Assembly (NCBI GenBank): GCA_033239525.1
Contig: BSYO01000035.1
Span: forward strand, 1,398,965-1,462,964
Length of the DNA stretch: 64,000 nucleotides
Direction of reading: 5' to 3'
DNA from: Nepenthes gracilis
Taxonomy: Eukaryota; Streptophyta; Magnoliopsida; Caryophyllales; Nepenthaceae
A model generated the notes under the pieces. The model made no database searches. It was not told the origin of the DNA and saw only the letters and a program-made list of their open reading frames with translations. This document shows positions 1 through 11,599 of the stretch, piece by piece (within the stretch, counting starts at the first letter, position 1; each line of letters opens with the position of its first letter). The position numbers and the translations under genes were made by a program.

Positions 1-226
1 ACCAAATTCTAACTTTGATATACTTAATTTGCATTTCTAGGACTTCCTCTCTCTTATCTCTCTCCTACTCGTCTCATTCTCTCTCCTCTCATGAAATTTT
101 TGAGAAAAATGACAGAAATGTATCGGACTCCACTATTTATATTGAGTGGCACTCGACCACGAGTTGGGCCATGCATTAGGTGCTGGAAGCCATATATGAT
201 GGAGCACACAGCCGCTTGATTGCATA
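1..226 (-). repeat. LTR family B, internal part (left of nested LTR-A)
   Basis: The start of the window resembles 19083-19260: the phrase accaaattcta, a CT-rich tract, an AAATGACA phrase and a TATA-like stretch (ctatttatatt). Read on the minus strand this is a TATA box followed by a GA-rich leader, as in LTRs. It is interrupted at about 227 by an LTR-A copy and resumes at 2592. The rest of the LTR lies left of the window. Confidence 0.55.
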
Positions 227-2328
227 CGCCGCGACGAAGAATACAATATACGTAAGCTCAAAAATAAAATTAATAATAATATTTTCATTAATCATAAAAA
301 CCCAACCCATGCATGACAATGCATACAGGGACGATTATAATAAAATCCGCACAAGATCTCATCGGATATGAATTCGGACAAATATAATACACGCCCTACT
401 ATCCACAATTACAAGGGAGGTATTTAACATAACAACAACTCATCAATATAATACTATAATTCTAATATTTCTCATACAATGATCAGAGCCGTTATCTGGC
501 CAAAAATAATAACCATAACACATTCTCGGGATTAAAAATATACCAAACACAACATCTCCACTCACCAAAAGGGATATCCGAGCCCGATCTCGTTCAAACT
601 TCTACAAATGTATCCATGCCACTGGTCTGAAGGATAAACATGAAAACGTGAGCCTAGAGCTCAACAAGTATCATCGTATAAAACAGTACTCATAAATCAG
701 AAGTAGGGATATCGTATAGTAATCACATAAAATAAAACACAATGTCTGTGAAATCCCTAAAAACCGAGAAGATATCTCGTACTAAATCATCATTTGTATC
801 AAACTATCCATCCAAGATAAAATCGTAATAAATAACAATCCAGTCAAATGTCATAGACGATATCATATCATATGATCCGAGGTCACATTACATAGTCGCA
901 ACCATCACCACATCCGTGTAGGACACATACCATCGTCCGGATCTAAATCTCATAATGAGGGGTGAGAGAATATCGTCGAACTAAAATATAAATCAAAACA
1001 CGTTTTGAGTTTATCACATATTTATACGCACGAGAAATTCCTATTGCCCAATTGTGGGCCAAGTGTGTCTCAAAATCATCCTCCACCCAAATACATGCAA
1101 AAATATAAAGCATGCACGAAATCAAGAACTAAAGATAAATAATACTAACTTGAGGAAGGGTTATCTCGTCCGATAACCACGGCTATATCAGCCACGATTT
1201 AAGCCAAGCGGCTCAAGGCTATCCATATACTACATCTCCCATAAATTAGAACTTGCTCGCTATATTTTACCACCCGTGGCTTTGAGGTGCAACCTCAAGT
1301 TTTAGTTACATATTAGGACGTCCGAATATATTAGTTTTTCGTCAATTCCTTACGATAGTTCTCATTTAAATATACAGTGGCGTAAGTCAGCTATAAAACT
1401 TCTCAACCTTCCTTCCGGCGGAAATGGCCATATTATATACGTCCCGGTCAGGACTAAGTCTCCCCTTTGGGAGAGGTACTAATAACGCGTGCCTCGAATC
1501 ACATATAACAACCCATCGGGTCTTGGTCCACCATGGTCCTGTAGTGACCCCACCCCCGGCAGCATGCATGATCAATGCAAGGCCTGGTTCATGGTTTCAC
1601 TATATACGGATACACAAATATACATTTATATACTGTCCGGGTGTCCAAAAACTCTCCAAATTATAAATACTAGTATAAAATCATCGCACAACGAGTAAAA
1701 CATACATGCATGTACATAACTCATAAATTTGGGGTATATAAAAATACATGTATGTTAGTGAAATCTTCCACAGTGGTCAAAATATATAAATTAAATTGGC
1801 CAAGAATAGGTACATGATACTTGTCTCAACTTTATACTCGGCAGATTCAAAGAAAAGATGCCCAGAAGCACTTGAATCTGGCATTCTCTCTCCTGCCACC
1901 GCGCGCCCTCCTCTCTCCCCTGTTCTCCGTGCGTGACTTCTCCCCGCCGCTGCTAGGCACCCCAACGCCACTACTCTGCTGTCGATTCACCACCGCGCTG
2001 CTTTCCTTGCCATCGCCGGCCTCCCCGGCCTCACCCGGCCACGCTGAGCGCCATTACAGGCTGCCGTCTTCACCCCTCGCGCGCTTGAGTATCTTTGCGC
2101 CGCTTCTCCCTCCTCGCGCCGTTCACGTCGCCGCCGCACGCCGCGATCTCACTGGCAAGCCACCGTCACTGCCGACCCCTTCTCTTCTTCTCCCTATCCC
2201 TCTCTCTCTTCCTCCTCCTCCTTCTTCTTCGCGCCGCGCGAACCCTAGCTCCTTCTCCCTCTCTCTCCTCTTCTCTATCTCTCCCGATTCCCCACTTTTT
2301 CTTTTTCTCATTCTTTTTTTTCTTTTTA

Positions 2329-2395
<67 letters not shown>

Positions 2396-2591
2396 TTAAT
2401 ATTTTTCTTTTTCTTTTATTACCAAATCTCAATCGGTATTCGGATAACAATACGGCACACTCCAGATGCCACTCCGAAATTTCAATCATTCCCAAAAATT
2501 TTATAATATTTTAATTTATTTTTACCCCGTCCAAAATACTCCAAATCACAATAAATATTAAAATATTTCAAATGGGATCCGAAATATTATA
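227..2591 (-). repeat. LTR family A, copy 1 (solo LTR-like, nested in LTR-B)
   Basis: This stretch is collinear with 60590-63113. Shared landmarks include acaatatacg near the left end, the phrase cgcacaagatctcatcggat, 'ttaggacgtc', a GC- and pyrimidine-rich block, a (TTA)n tract and a right end of the form gatccgaaatatt. Its left terminus is decayed. The flanking pentamers gcata and ggaca match at three of five bases, so the target duplication is doubtful. On the minus strand it would read TATA-like repeats, then a GA-rich leader. ORFs in the pyrimidine-rich block are low complexity and not coding. Confidence 0.65.
2330..2393. repeat. (TTA)n microsatellite in LTR-A copy 1
   Basis: About 20 consecutive TTA units follow a long polypyrimidine stretch. 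A shorter (TTA)n occurs at 31846-31871 and another at 62861-62910, at the equivalent point of the other LTR-A copies, so it is part of the repeat family. Confidence 0.9.
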
Positions 2592-2871
2592 GGACACCCC
2601 TTATGTTTTGGCGCTCGGGGCGTCCCTTAGGCACGCTTCAAGTACTGCTACTCTAGATTTAGAGCTCAGGCACCAGTCAAGCTTCCATCAGGCGCTGTGC
2701 AGTCTATTTTTCACTCACGGGCGCACGATAGGTGCTGATCAGCATCCCTCAATTTGATATGATTCAATCTAATTTTGATTTTTGACCGAATTTCTTTATC
2801 CTTTGATCTTACTTATGAATATATTAATTTCATTAATAAAGATTACAATAATATTCAAACTCAGGCTTACA
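2592..2871 (-). repeat. LTR family B, 5' terminal part
   Basis: The stretch matches 22105-22387 closely, sharing ttttggc/ctcggg, caagtactgctactct, ggcgcacgataggtgc and the terminal gcttaca. The end TTACA is the complement of an LTR start TGTAAG. The sequence beyond it (ataaatttgatatttgtgtt) is the same at both loci, so the LTR sits at the same position in two duplicated blocks. Confidence 0.65.
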
Positions 2872-3900
2872 ATAAATTTGATATTTGTGTTAATATTTTA
2901 GCCATTAAATTATATAATTTAGAGGTTAGTTTATATGCGTTTTGTGACACGATTATTTTCCATTAAATAGATATTTTAGTGATACATTTAAATGGTATTA
3001 ATGGCAAAATTTATGGTCACCAAAAATATATTTTAGTGATAAAAATATTTTTTATCATTATAGAATATAATTTAATGACATTATTTTAATCATTAAATAA
3101 ACTTTTTAGTGACAAAATAAAAATGTATAACTAAAATTTTAGTGATGAACTTTTAGTTACAAATTTATATTTTGTCAATAAATCTTTTAATGAGAAATTT
3201 ATAAATGATACTGATAAAATATTTTATTATTAAAGGTAAATTATTGAACAGATCGAAATATATATATATATATATATGTATTGAGATTATAAGTTAATCA
3301 AGGAGAAAATTAATCATAATTTTTTTTTCAATTTGAACATTGTAGGATTAGTTATAACAGTTGGATAAGATGGGCAATTACTTTTTATAGTTTGAAAAAA
3401 GAGCTAATGGTCTTTTTATAGTAAAAGTTGGAGTAACAAAAAATATTTTTTTCATTAGTTATTTCTTTACACGATTTTACTATAAGGATGAGTGAAATAG
3501 AAGATATTGTGGTAAATTTGATGAATAGAGGACTTTGTGGCCTTATTATAAGGCGGCCGCATAGAATATTTAGATATTCTTACTACTTTTTGGTATTCAT
3601 AATTTTTTTTGTATTTCTTTCGATTCGTGTGAGTATATTTTTGGTACCTTATTATTAAGTAAAAGAAATCGTATAAAAATATTAAGGCATCTAATCGAAT
3701 GAACGACTATAATTTTTTTAATATTAATTTCATGTCTCATGACTAAGAACGATTTGTTTTAAAGGTAGGATAGTTATTTGCTTATAGAGAGAGAGAGAGA
3801 GTCGGTACTGACAAGACTTTGGAAAGAGTGGTAGTACTGCCAAAAACTTGCAAAAGCGTCTGCTGCTACTATACTAATCCTCATATAGACTATTTATTTT
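2872..3900. repeat. RLP upstream block, copy 1; no gene
   Basis: AT-rich sequence with many short direct repeats of the type 'tttagtgacaaaataaa / tcactaaa'. Parts recur at 22388-22727 and 43236-43780, each time on the 5' side of RLP-derived DNA. No open frame or RNA gene is visible. A (TA)n run lies at about 3260-3280 and a (GA)n run at about 3787-3801. Confidence 0.75.
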
Positions 3901-3915
3901 TAATAATACTTTTTG

Positions 3916-4783
3916 TATAGCTGAATTGTTTGATTTTTATGGTATTTTTTAGAAAATATTTTAGTGGGTGAGAATTTTTTAATATTATTTATTAAATGGG
4001 ATTATTTTTATTATTTATAAGAAGAAATGGGCTCCACATGCCGTCGTTGAAAACTCAGAGTGGAATTTCTACCTCTTGTATAATTTTTTTTTTTTGAATT
4101 ATACTATTGATTTTTCAAATATATTAAATAATTTTTAATATTATTTTTATTAAATTTTTTATATGTTAGATTAATATATTAATGTTACTAAACATAAATG
4201 TTTTTTTAATAATTCTTTTAAAAAATTATGGTTATTAAATTTTGACTCAATAATTAAAAGTAGAAGTGGGGTCTCCCAGCTTTGAAAACTCATGTGTGTG
4301 GGCTAAATATTTGTGAAAAATTGTGCCCACCTTAACGTATACTATAAGCTGTAATTGAAAATTCAAGTTTTAACAACTATTTGTAGTCTTTCAAACCAAA
4401 TTAGATATTTTAAGAAGTAAGATATTCTCCATACATTAAGAAATTTTATATTTATAAATGCCTAAACTTTATACTAAGAATCATCTGTCTGCGGGTGATA
4501 AATTTTGTTGAACTTTAAATCCATCCCCGATTTGTGATGCAAATTTTTTCAAAATTTTAAGATAAATCTTTGGTCTCGATTTGATACGATGGTCGTCGGA
4601 ACTCCATGCATATAGGTCATTATTAAAGACTTGAAAGATTTAAATCTTTCAAAAATTGACAGTAATTAAAGCAATAGGTATTAATATTAGTGGCAAAGGT
4701 TGATATTTTAATTCTTAATATATGTATATATATGGGTATATTTTTTATGGTTCTTATGCTATATATATGGGTATATTAATATG
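3916..4783. repeat. Module U, copy 1 (tandem with copy 2)
   Basis: Begins near gaattgtttgatttttatgg and contains landmarks such as ttttagtggg, atgccgtcgttgaaaactca and aactcatgtg. It recurs at 4784-5462, 8728-9570 and, truncated, 43820-44230. The tail 'cattattaaagacttgaaag' also stands just 5' of RLP-3 and RLP-4. No coding potential is seen, and its origin is not recognised. Confidence 0.75.
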
Positions 4784-5462
4784 GCTCGATTTGATTTTTA
4801 ATGGTTTTTTTTAGAAATATTTTAGTGGGGGAGTAATTTTTAATATTATTTATTAAAGGGGATTATTTTTATTATTTATAAGAAATAATGGGCTCTACAT
4901 GCCGTCGTTGAAAACTCAGGATGAAATTTCTACCTCGTGTATTTTTTTTTTTTTGGATTTATACTGTTGATTTTTCAAATATATTAAATGATATTATTTA
5001 AATAATTATTTTTATTAAATTTTTTATATGTTAAATTTAATATTTAATATATTAATATCAACAACCAATTAAAAATATATAAATATTTTTTAATAATTTT
5101 TTTTTAAAATTATGATTATTCAATTTTTACTCAATAATTATAAAGTAGAAGCGGGTCCCCTAGCTATGAAAACTCATGTGAGTGGGCTAAGTTTTCTCTG
5201 AAAAATTGTGCCCACCTTAACGTATACTATAAGTTGTAATTGAAAATTCAAGTCTGAACAACTATTTTTAATATTTTAAACCAAATTAGATATTTTAAAA
5301 GTTAAAAATTTTTCATACATTAAGAAGTTTTATGTTTATAGATGTCTAAATCTTATACTAAAAATCATCTGTTTGCGGGTAATATATTGTACTGAACTTT
5401 AAATCCATTCCCGATTCATGATGCAAACTTTTTTAAAATTTCAGGTCTCGGTTTGATATATA
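4784..5462. repeat. Module U, copy 2, directly upstream of RLP-1
   Basis: Direct repeat of 3916-4783 with the same landmarks (ttttagtgggggag, gccgtcgttgaaaactca, gtgggctaa, cgtatactataagttg). It lacks part of the 3' end of copy 1. About 265 bp separate it from the RLP-1 start codon, so it probably contributes the 5' regulatory DNA of that gene. I see no unambiguous TATA box. Confidence 0.75.
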
Positions 5463-5728
5463 TATATTAAGAATTAAAATATTTGTTATGGGTCTTATGC
5501 TGGGTCAAATGTGGAATTATCAGCTTCAATTATCTCTAGAAATATTATTTCGAGGTGGCTTTGTTTTGTCCACTCATTCCGACTGTCCTTAGCTTTTACT
5601 TGCACAAACGTTCCACCGATCATATGGATTTAAGCAGCAGCGCTGGTTTACGATTCTGCGAGATTTGCTGGGTGCTCATCATCCAATATTTCCTTTTTAA
5701 TTTATTTTTCTTCCAGATAGCTGGAATC

Positions 5729-8401
5729 ATGGTTTACTTACTGTGGCTTTCTCTGTGTCTACTTTGCCTTTCCTTGCATTCTCTACTGACAACTTCGTCG
5801 CCTTATCCTAACTCTTCTACACAATTATGCCATGAAGGCGAGAGATACGCCATGCTCGAGTTCAAGAACAACCTGGCCATTGATGATTGGAATTTTGATT
5901 GTGCTTCGTGGGGTCAAGTTCCTTACGCGAAGACGGCGTCGTGGAAGGCTGCAGGCAGCGACTGCTGTCAATGGGACGGGGTGACGTGTAATCCCTTAAC
6001 GGGGCATGTCGTTGGGCTCGATCTGAGTTGCGGCAAACTCCAAGGGACTATCCCAATGAACAGCACGCTCTTCACTCTCCGCCATCTTCGAAGCCTGAAT
6101 CTCGCCTTCAACGATTTCTCCCCTTCGCGCATCTCCCCCGAGTTCGGCCGATTTCAGCGCTTGAAACGCCTTAACCTTTCCAACTGTTTCTTCACCGGTA
6201 AAGTTCCACTGACAATTGCGCAACTCCCTCAGCTAGCTTCCCTCGATCTCTCCCAGCATTTATTCTCCGCGCTTGAGATGCCTGATTTCAATGTTATTGT
6301 CCGAAACTTAACCGGGTTGAGAGAACTTTATCTTGACTCTGTAAATGTCACTTCAGAAGCCACCACGCTCTTGTCCCTGACGAATCTCTCTTCTTTGATG
6401 GCATTGTCACTGTCCAGGTGCAATTTTTTTGGACCCCTTCCCGTTTGGATTTGGAATATTACCCGAATAATTCGCCTCTCATATAACTAGTTTACCGGTA
6501 AACTACCCTCAATGGTAGACATAAGTAAGCTTTCACGGCTAACCGTACTCGATCTATGAAAGAACTTATTGGATGGGGAAGTACCATCTTGGTTATTCAA
6601 TCTACCATCACTAAAGATGTTATACTTGGCCAACAATCAATTTTCTGGCCAACTTACTATCATTGAGGATGTGGCGAGCAATAATACGACTCGGTTGGAA
6701 TATATCGATCTTAGCGGTAATATGACACAAGGATCAATCCCAAATTCAATTTTTGAGCTCGTTAGCCTTGTATTTCTCAACCTTTCATCAAACAATTTGA
6801 GTGGCGTCATCGAACTTGATATGTTCTGCAAGTTAAAAAACCTCACACATCTCAATCTATCCCATAATGGCCTATCAGTGTTGACGAAGAGCAGCAGCAC
6901 AATTAGCTCTAATGTCGCCGCCTGCCCAAGGTTAGAAATCTTGAGATGCTCCTCCTGCAACATTACTGAATTCCCTGATTTCTTAAGAACCCTGGAAAAT
7001 CTGATAGATCTAGACCTCTCTAACAACAAAATTCACGGTGATATCCCGAAATGGGCAAAAGACATCGGCAAGGATTCGTTATCTTACTTGAATCTCTCCG
7101 GCAACTTTCTAACCGGCGGATTGGACCTCCAATGGACAAACTTGCAGTTTATTGACCTTCATTCCAACATGTTTGAGGGACCAGTTCCTATCCCGCCGCC
7201 CTTTACTATTGTGCTCTTAGCTTCGAATAACAACTTTGTGGGAGAAATACCTACCGCCATTTGTACGTTGGACTCGCTTCAAATCCTTGATTTGTCTTAT
7301 AACTCTTTGAGTGGTGAGATACCGCGGTGTTTCAAAAATGCCACCAGCCCGCTCTCCGTGTTAGATCTAAGATCAAACAAACTTCATGGAACTCTTCCTT
7401 CAAGCTTTGGAGAATACTGTAGTTTGCAGACCCTGGCCCTGAATGGGAATCAATTGGGAGGGCAGCTACCGCCATCTTTACTGAGCTGTCAAGAGCTAGA
7501 AGTTCTTGACGTGGGAAACAACAATTTTAAGGGAACGTTCCCTTACTGGTTAGGATCCCTTCCAGAGCTAATAGTCTTAATCTTGCGCTCTAATAGCTTC
7601 CATGGCAATGTAGGAACCTCCAAGGGAAAGTACCTATTTTCCAAGCTACATGTTTTTGACATCTCCAATAATAGCTTTAACAGTACGTTGCCAAGCAGTT
7701 TTCTCCATTGTTTCAAAGATATGATGAATTCTATTAAAAATAGAGGGGAATTGAAATATTTGGGTCAATATTACTATGAAGATTCCGTTACGCTGAAGGT
7801 GAAAGGATATAATCTCAAATTCGTTAGGATCCCGACTGTAATAACTACCATCGACGTTTCTAATAATCAACTCAAAGGAGAAATCCCGGAGGTGATCGGA
7901 GATTTGGTTTCACTGTGGTGGCTCAACCTCGCACAAAACAACTTCATTGGTCGCATCCCACCATCCCTTGCAAGCTTGAGTGAGCTCGAGTCTTTAGACT
8001 TATCTTCCAATAAGTTGGCGGGCCAGATTCCCGAGGAACTAGCTAGTTTGACATCTCTCGAATTCTTCAATGTGTCTCAAAATCGACTTGTGGGACCTAT
8101 ACCACAGGGCCAACAGTTTGCCACATTTGAAAATAACTCGTACTTGGGAAACCTTAGGTTGTGTGGGAATCCGCTGTCAAAGAAGTGTGGGGATGATGAA
8201 GCACCATCACAACCTCCCCTAAGGATGGTTCAGGATGGCAGTGATTTTGAATACGAAGGCCCATTTGGTTGGACAATTGTTAGGATTGGATATGGATGCG
8301 GGACGACTATCGGGTTGGTTGCCGGGTATTACATTGTCATCGTAAGGAACCCTGTTTGGCTTCTAAGATTGGCTCGCCGGTTAAAAAATGCTAGCAATTG
8401 A
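5729..8401 (+). pseudogene. RLP-1: LRR receptor-like protein, full length but with two in-frame stops
   Basis: A single reading frame of 891 codons encodes a plant LRR receptor-like protein of the Cf-9/Ve/EIX class. Such proteins sit in the plasma membrane and sense extracellular ligands with a partner kinase such as SOBIR1. Visible in order are a signal peptide (residues 1-24, MVYLLWLSL...), an LRR N-cap with LCHEGERYAMLEFK (~33) and a CCQWDGVTC motif (~79-87), and about two dozen LRRs (LxxLxLxxNxxxGxIP). An island (~QYYYEDSVTLKVKG) follows, then the conserved last LRRs, the NNSYLGNLRLCG / PLSKKC C-cap, an acidic stretch and one membrane span (IGYGCGTTIGLVAGYYIVIV). The cytosolic tail is short and basic, with no kinase. 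TAG at 6488 (TGG in paralogues) and TGA at 6557 interrupt it. The start was chosen at 5729 because the signal peptide follows at once; an in-frame ATG at 5624 also exists. The terminal TGA replaces a CGA found in the paralogues. It is either a recent pseudogene or a truncated-product gene. Confidence 0.9.
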
Positions 8402-8727
8402 CTTTTTTAAGAAAGAAATCAAAAATTACTCCACGTATAAATCGTATAAATGTGAAGGTAGCAAATGTTATTTATAAGAGTTTTATTGGATTGTAACTAT
8501 TTGTAGATCACTAGAATTATTACATTGTCTTGTAATTTTATAATGTGGAATTAACGTTCGTGACATATATTAATTGTTGCGTAAGGTTATTTGCTAGAAA
8601 AAATTAAAATTAATTTCTCTGCCTTTACCTTTATCTGTTTTTTATTATAAAAGTTACAAAATTTTGAATGCGAAATTCATCGGTATGTTTTTTGGGATAA
8701 ATATTGCAATGGTTTACAATAAATTTA
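8402..8727. other. RLP-1 3' flank, no gene
   Basis: AT-rich 3' flank shared with the regions after RLP-2 (29641-29970), RLP-3 (36591-36880) and RLP-4 (50591-50920); for example 'gtataaatgtgaaggtagc', 'ttgctagaaaaaat' and 'gcaatggtttac' are common. It probably holds the original 3' UTR. The four flanks diverge just after 'tttatagttt', which marks a rearrangement boundary. Confidence 0.7.
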
Positions 8728-9570
8728 TAGTTTAATTGTTTGATTTTTTATGGTATTTTTTAGAAAATATTTTAGTGGGGGAGTAATTTTTAATATTATT
8801 TATTAAAGGGGATTATTTTTATTATTTATAAGAAGAAATGGGCTCCACATGCCGTCGTTAAAAACTCAGGGAGGAATTTCTACCTCTTGTACAATTTTTT
8901 TTTATTTTTGAATTATAATGTTGATTTTTCAAATGAATGCTATAAATTTAAATATCAAATAATATTATTTAAATAATTATTTTTATTAAATTTTTTATAT
9001 GTTAGATTTAATATTGAATATATTAACATTACAAACTAACTAAAAAAATATAAATATTTTTTAATAATTTTTTTAAAATTATGATTATTAAATTTTGACT
9101 CAATAATTATAAAGTAGAAGCGGGGTCCCCTAGCTATGAAAACTCATATGAGTGGGCTGAGGTTTCTGTGAAAAATTGTGCCCACCATAACGTATACTGT
9201 AAGCTGTAATTGAAAATTCAAGTCAGAATAACTATTTTTAGTCTTTTAAACCAAATTAGATATTTTAAGAAGTTAGATATTCTCTATACATTAAGGAGTT
9301 TTATATTTATAGATGCCTACATCTTATACTAAGAATCATCTGTCTACGGATGACAAGCTGTGTTAAACTTTAAATCCGTCCCCAATTCGCAATGCAAACT
9401 TTTTCAAAGTTTCAAGACAATCTCAGGTCTCGGTCTGAAACGATGGTCGCCGAAATTCTATGCGTATACATCATTATTAAAGACTTTTGAAAGATTTAAA
9501 TCTCTAAAAAATTGACAATAATGAAAGCAATAGGTATTAATATTAGTGGCAAAAGGTTGACATATATATA
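8728..9570. repeat. Module U, copy 3, downstream of RLP-1
   Basis: Direct repeat of 3916-4783, complete through 'cattattaaagacttttgaaag' and 'ggtattaatattagtggcaaa', ending in a (TA)n run at 9561-9579. RLP-1 is therefore bracketed by direct copies of the same module, which could serve as sites for unequal exchange. Confidence 0.75.
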
Positions 9571-9699
9571 TATATATATTTGGTGATGTTAACTTATTTA
9601 AACATATGAAAAGAAAATTAAAATACTTTTTTATATCTCTACTTTATTCATGTCACGGTAGTGGTAATGTCATTTAGATTCCATTTATGACTTTTCTCG

Positions 9700-11598
9700 A
9701 TAGTACATTGCTTTGTAGCTAATATTGCTTTGCGTAACTTTCAACTGTTTATAAACCAAATAAATCTTATCAAATGTCTCTTGCAGTCCTCTGACCCTAA
9801 AAGTCTCCTATCTCCTTTCTCTTTCCAATGAAGCGAAGAACTATATTTTCTTTCATATAAAGCCAACGATAAATAATTATTCCAATTGCCTTTTATTTTT
9901 AAAACTAAAGCTCTTAACATTTTTTTCAAAATATAAATTATTCGCTCTAATTGTCAATCTGTTTGAGGATAATATACTATACTAAATTTTAGATTAACGT
10001 AAACATTTTCAAAATTCGGAGACAAAACTTGAGTTTCGATCAGACACAATCAAAGTTAGCACACTGTGCAATCTAACCACCTCATAAATATATAATCTTT
10101 TTGACCGATCTCCAAAGAATATCATCCACACGGTTATAAAATGAGCCAACTTATTGAGCCGTTCTACAGTCATCCAAACACTATCATGATTTATCTGCAT
10201 CCTGGGCAATCCCACAACAAAGTCCATTATTAAATCTTTCCATTTCCAGCTGAAGGGTGGCACAGGTCGCAATAGGTTGGGTGGGTTCTTATGCTCAGCC
10301 TTCAACTGATGGAAAATCAAATATCTTCCAATATAAGCCGCAATTTCTCTTTTTATATTCTGCCACTGAAACATTTTCTCTTAATTGTGTTACATCTTAT
10401 TAATCTCTGGGTTGATAGTGTACTTTGATAAATGAGTTTCATTCATGATTTTCTCTTTCAATTCTCCAATATTTGGCATACATAGCTTTTCCCACAACCT
10501 CAAGACTCTATCAGCTCTTACGTTAAAATTTGCTTTAGAGTTTCGTTTTAAATCTCCAATAATATCCATAAAAAATGGATCATCCATTGGAGCAACTTAA
10601 TCCTTTGCAAAATTTTTGGTTGCACTTAGATATATGACAATATCATTCGAATGCCTTGAGAGTGCCTTTTATATCACTTTGTCTCATACACTCCAACATA
10701 TTCATCTCCTTGATCCTAAGGTGAGCCATAAAACTTGTCAATTGATAGCTTAAAGCGACCGCTACTACGTTAATTTTTTTCAATTAATATTGAATATCAC
10801 AATTGTAATCCTTCAAGAAATTTATCTATCTCCTTTGCTTTATATCTAATTCCTTTTGAAAAAACAAGTATTTGAGACTCATTCGGTCCGAATACACTAG
10901 AAATTCTCTCCATATAAATAATGTCTTCAAATCTTTAAAGCAAAAATCACCACCACTAATTCCAAATCATGTATCGAATAATTCCTTTCATGTATCTCCA
11001 TTTTCCTCGACCCATAAGCGATTACCTTTCCATGTTGTATCAAAATAACCCAAGTAAAGTCTTAGAAGTATCACAATAAACTACAAATCCTTCAAATCCT
11101 TTCGAAATGATCAAAATCGGGGCAGTGGTCAAATGATCTTTCCATTCTTGGAAACTTCTTTCATAATCTTCTGTCTAATTAAATTTGGCTTCCTTTCGCA
11201 TCAATTGGGTTAACGGTATAGTAATTCTAGAAAAATTCTCCGAAAACCTTCAATAGTAGCCCGCTTTATTCAGAAAACTCTAACTTTTGTCACTGTTGTC
11301 ACTCGACTCCAATTAATTACCGCTTCAATCATTTTAGGATGAACTGAAATGCCTCCTCTTGAAATGAAACCAATATAACTTTCTTAAGACAAAATTTATC
11401 CTTCTTCAACTTGGCATAAAGCCTCATTTCGCGAAGCGTGTAGAATACAATCTTCAAATGTATTCTGTACTCATCATACCTCATCGACTATATTAAAATG
11501 TCATCAATGAACATCACCATGAATTTGTCCTACTAAGGTTGAAACATACAAATCATCAAATTCATAAAAGTTATAAGGGCGTTAGTCAATTTTGCATA
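9700..11598 (-). pseudogene. G1 Ty3/gypsy pol relic: RT C-part, RNase H, integrase
   Basis: Read leftward on the minus strand the decayed frames give the reverse-transcriptase segment LTNALITFMNLM, then MFIDDILI (the Y/F-x-DD catalytic motif, ~11520). 'DEYRIHLKIV' and 'LREMRLYAKLKK' follow, then an RNase H-like stretch (~11200-10800). The integrase core around 10374-10009 has 'MDFVVGLPRMQ', 'LAHFITV' and 'SDR'. The frame is broken by many stops and shifts. The order RT-RNaseH-integrase is that of Ty3/gypsy. Similarity to common plant chromovirus-type elements is by eye. It is truncated near 9.7 kb against module U; no 3' LTR follows. Confidence 0.8.
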
Positions 11599-11599
11599 C

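Noticed and set aside
1821..2514. ORFs of 192 and 139 codons with poly-Leu/poly-Tyr tails
   Set aside because: They translate a CT-rich tract and the (TTA)n microsatellite inside LTR-A. They overlap in different frames and show no domain.
5624..5728. Upstream in-frame ATG extending RLP-1 by 35 residues
   Set aside because: The extension has a second hydrophobic run before the classical signal peptide and a possible splice-acceptor-like ttcttccag just before 5717. The ATG at 5729 gives a typical receptor start.
6488..6559. Programmed stop readthrough or an intron removing the two stops in RLP-1
   Set aside because: No readthrough context or convincing splice pair spans the stops, and the skipped bases encode normal LRR residues in paralogues. 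Nonsense mutation is simpler.
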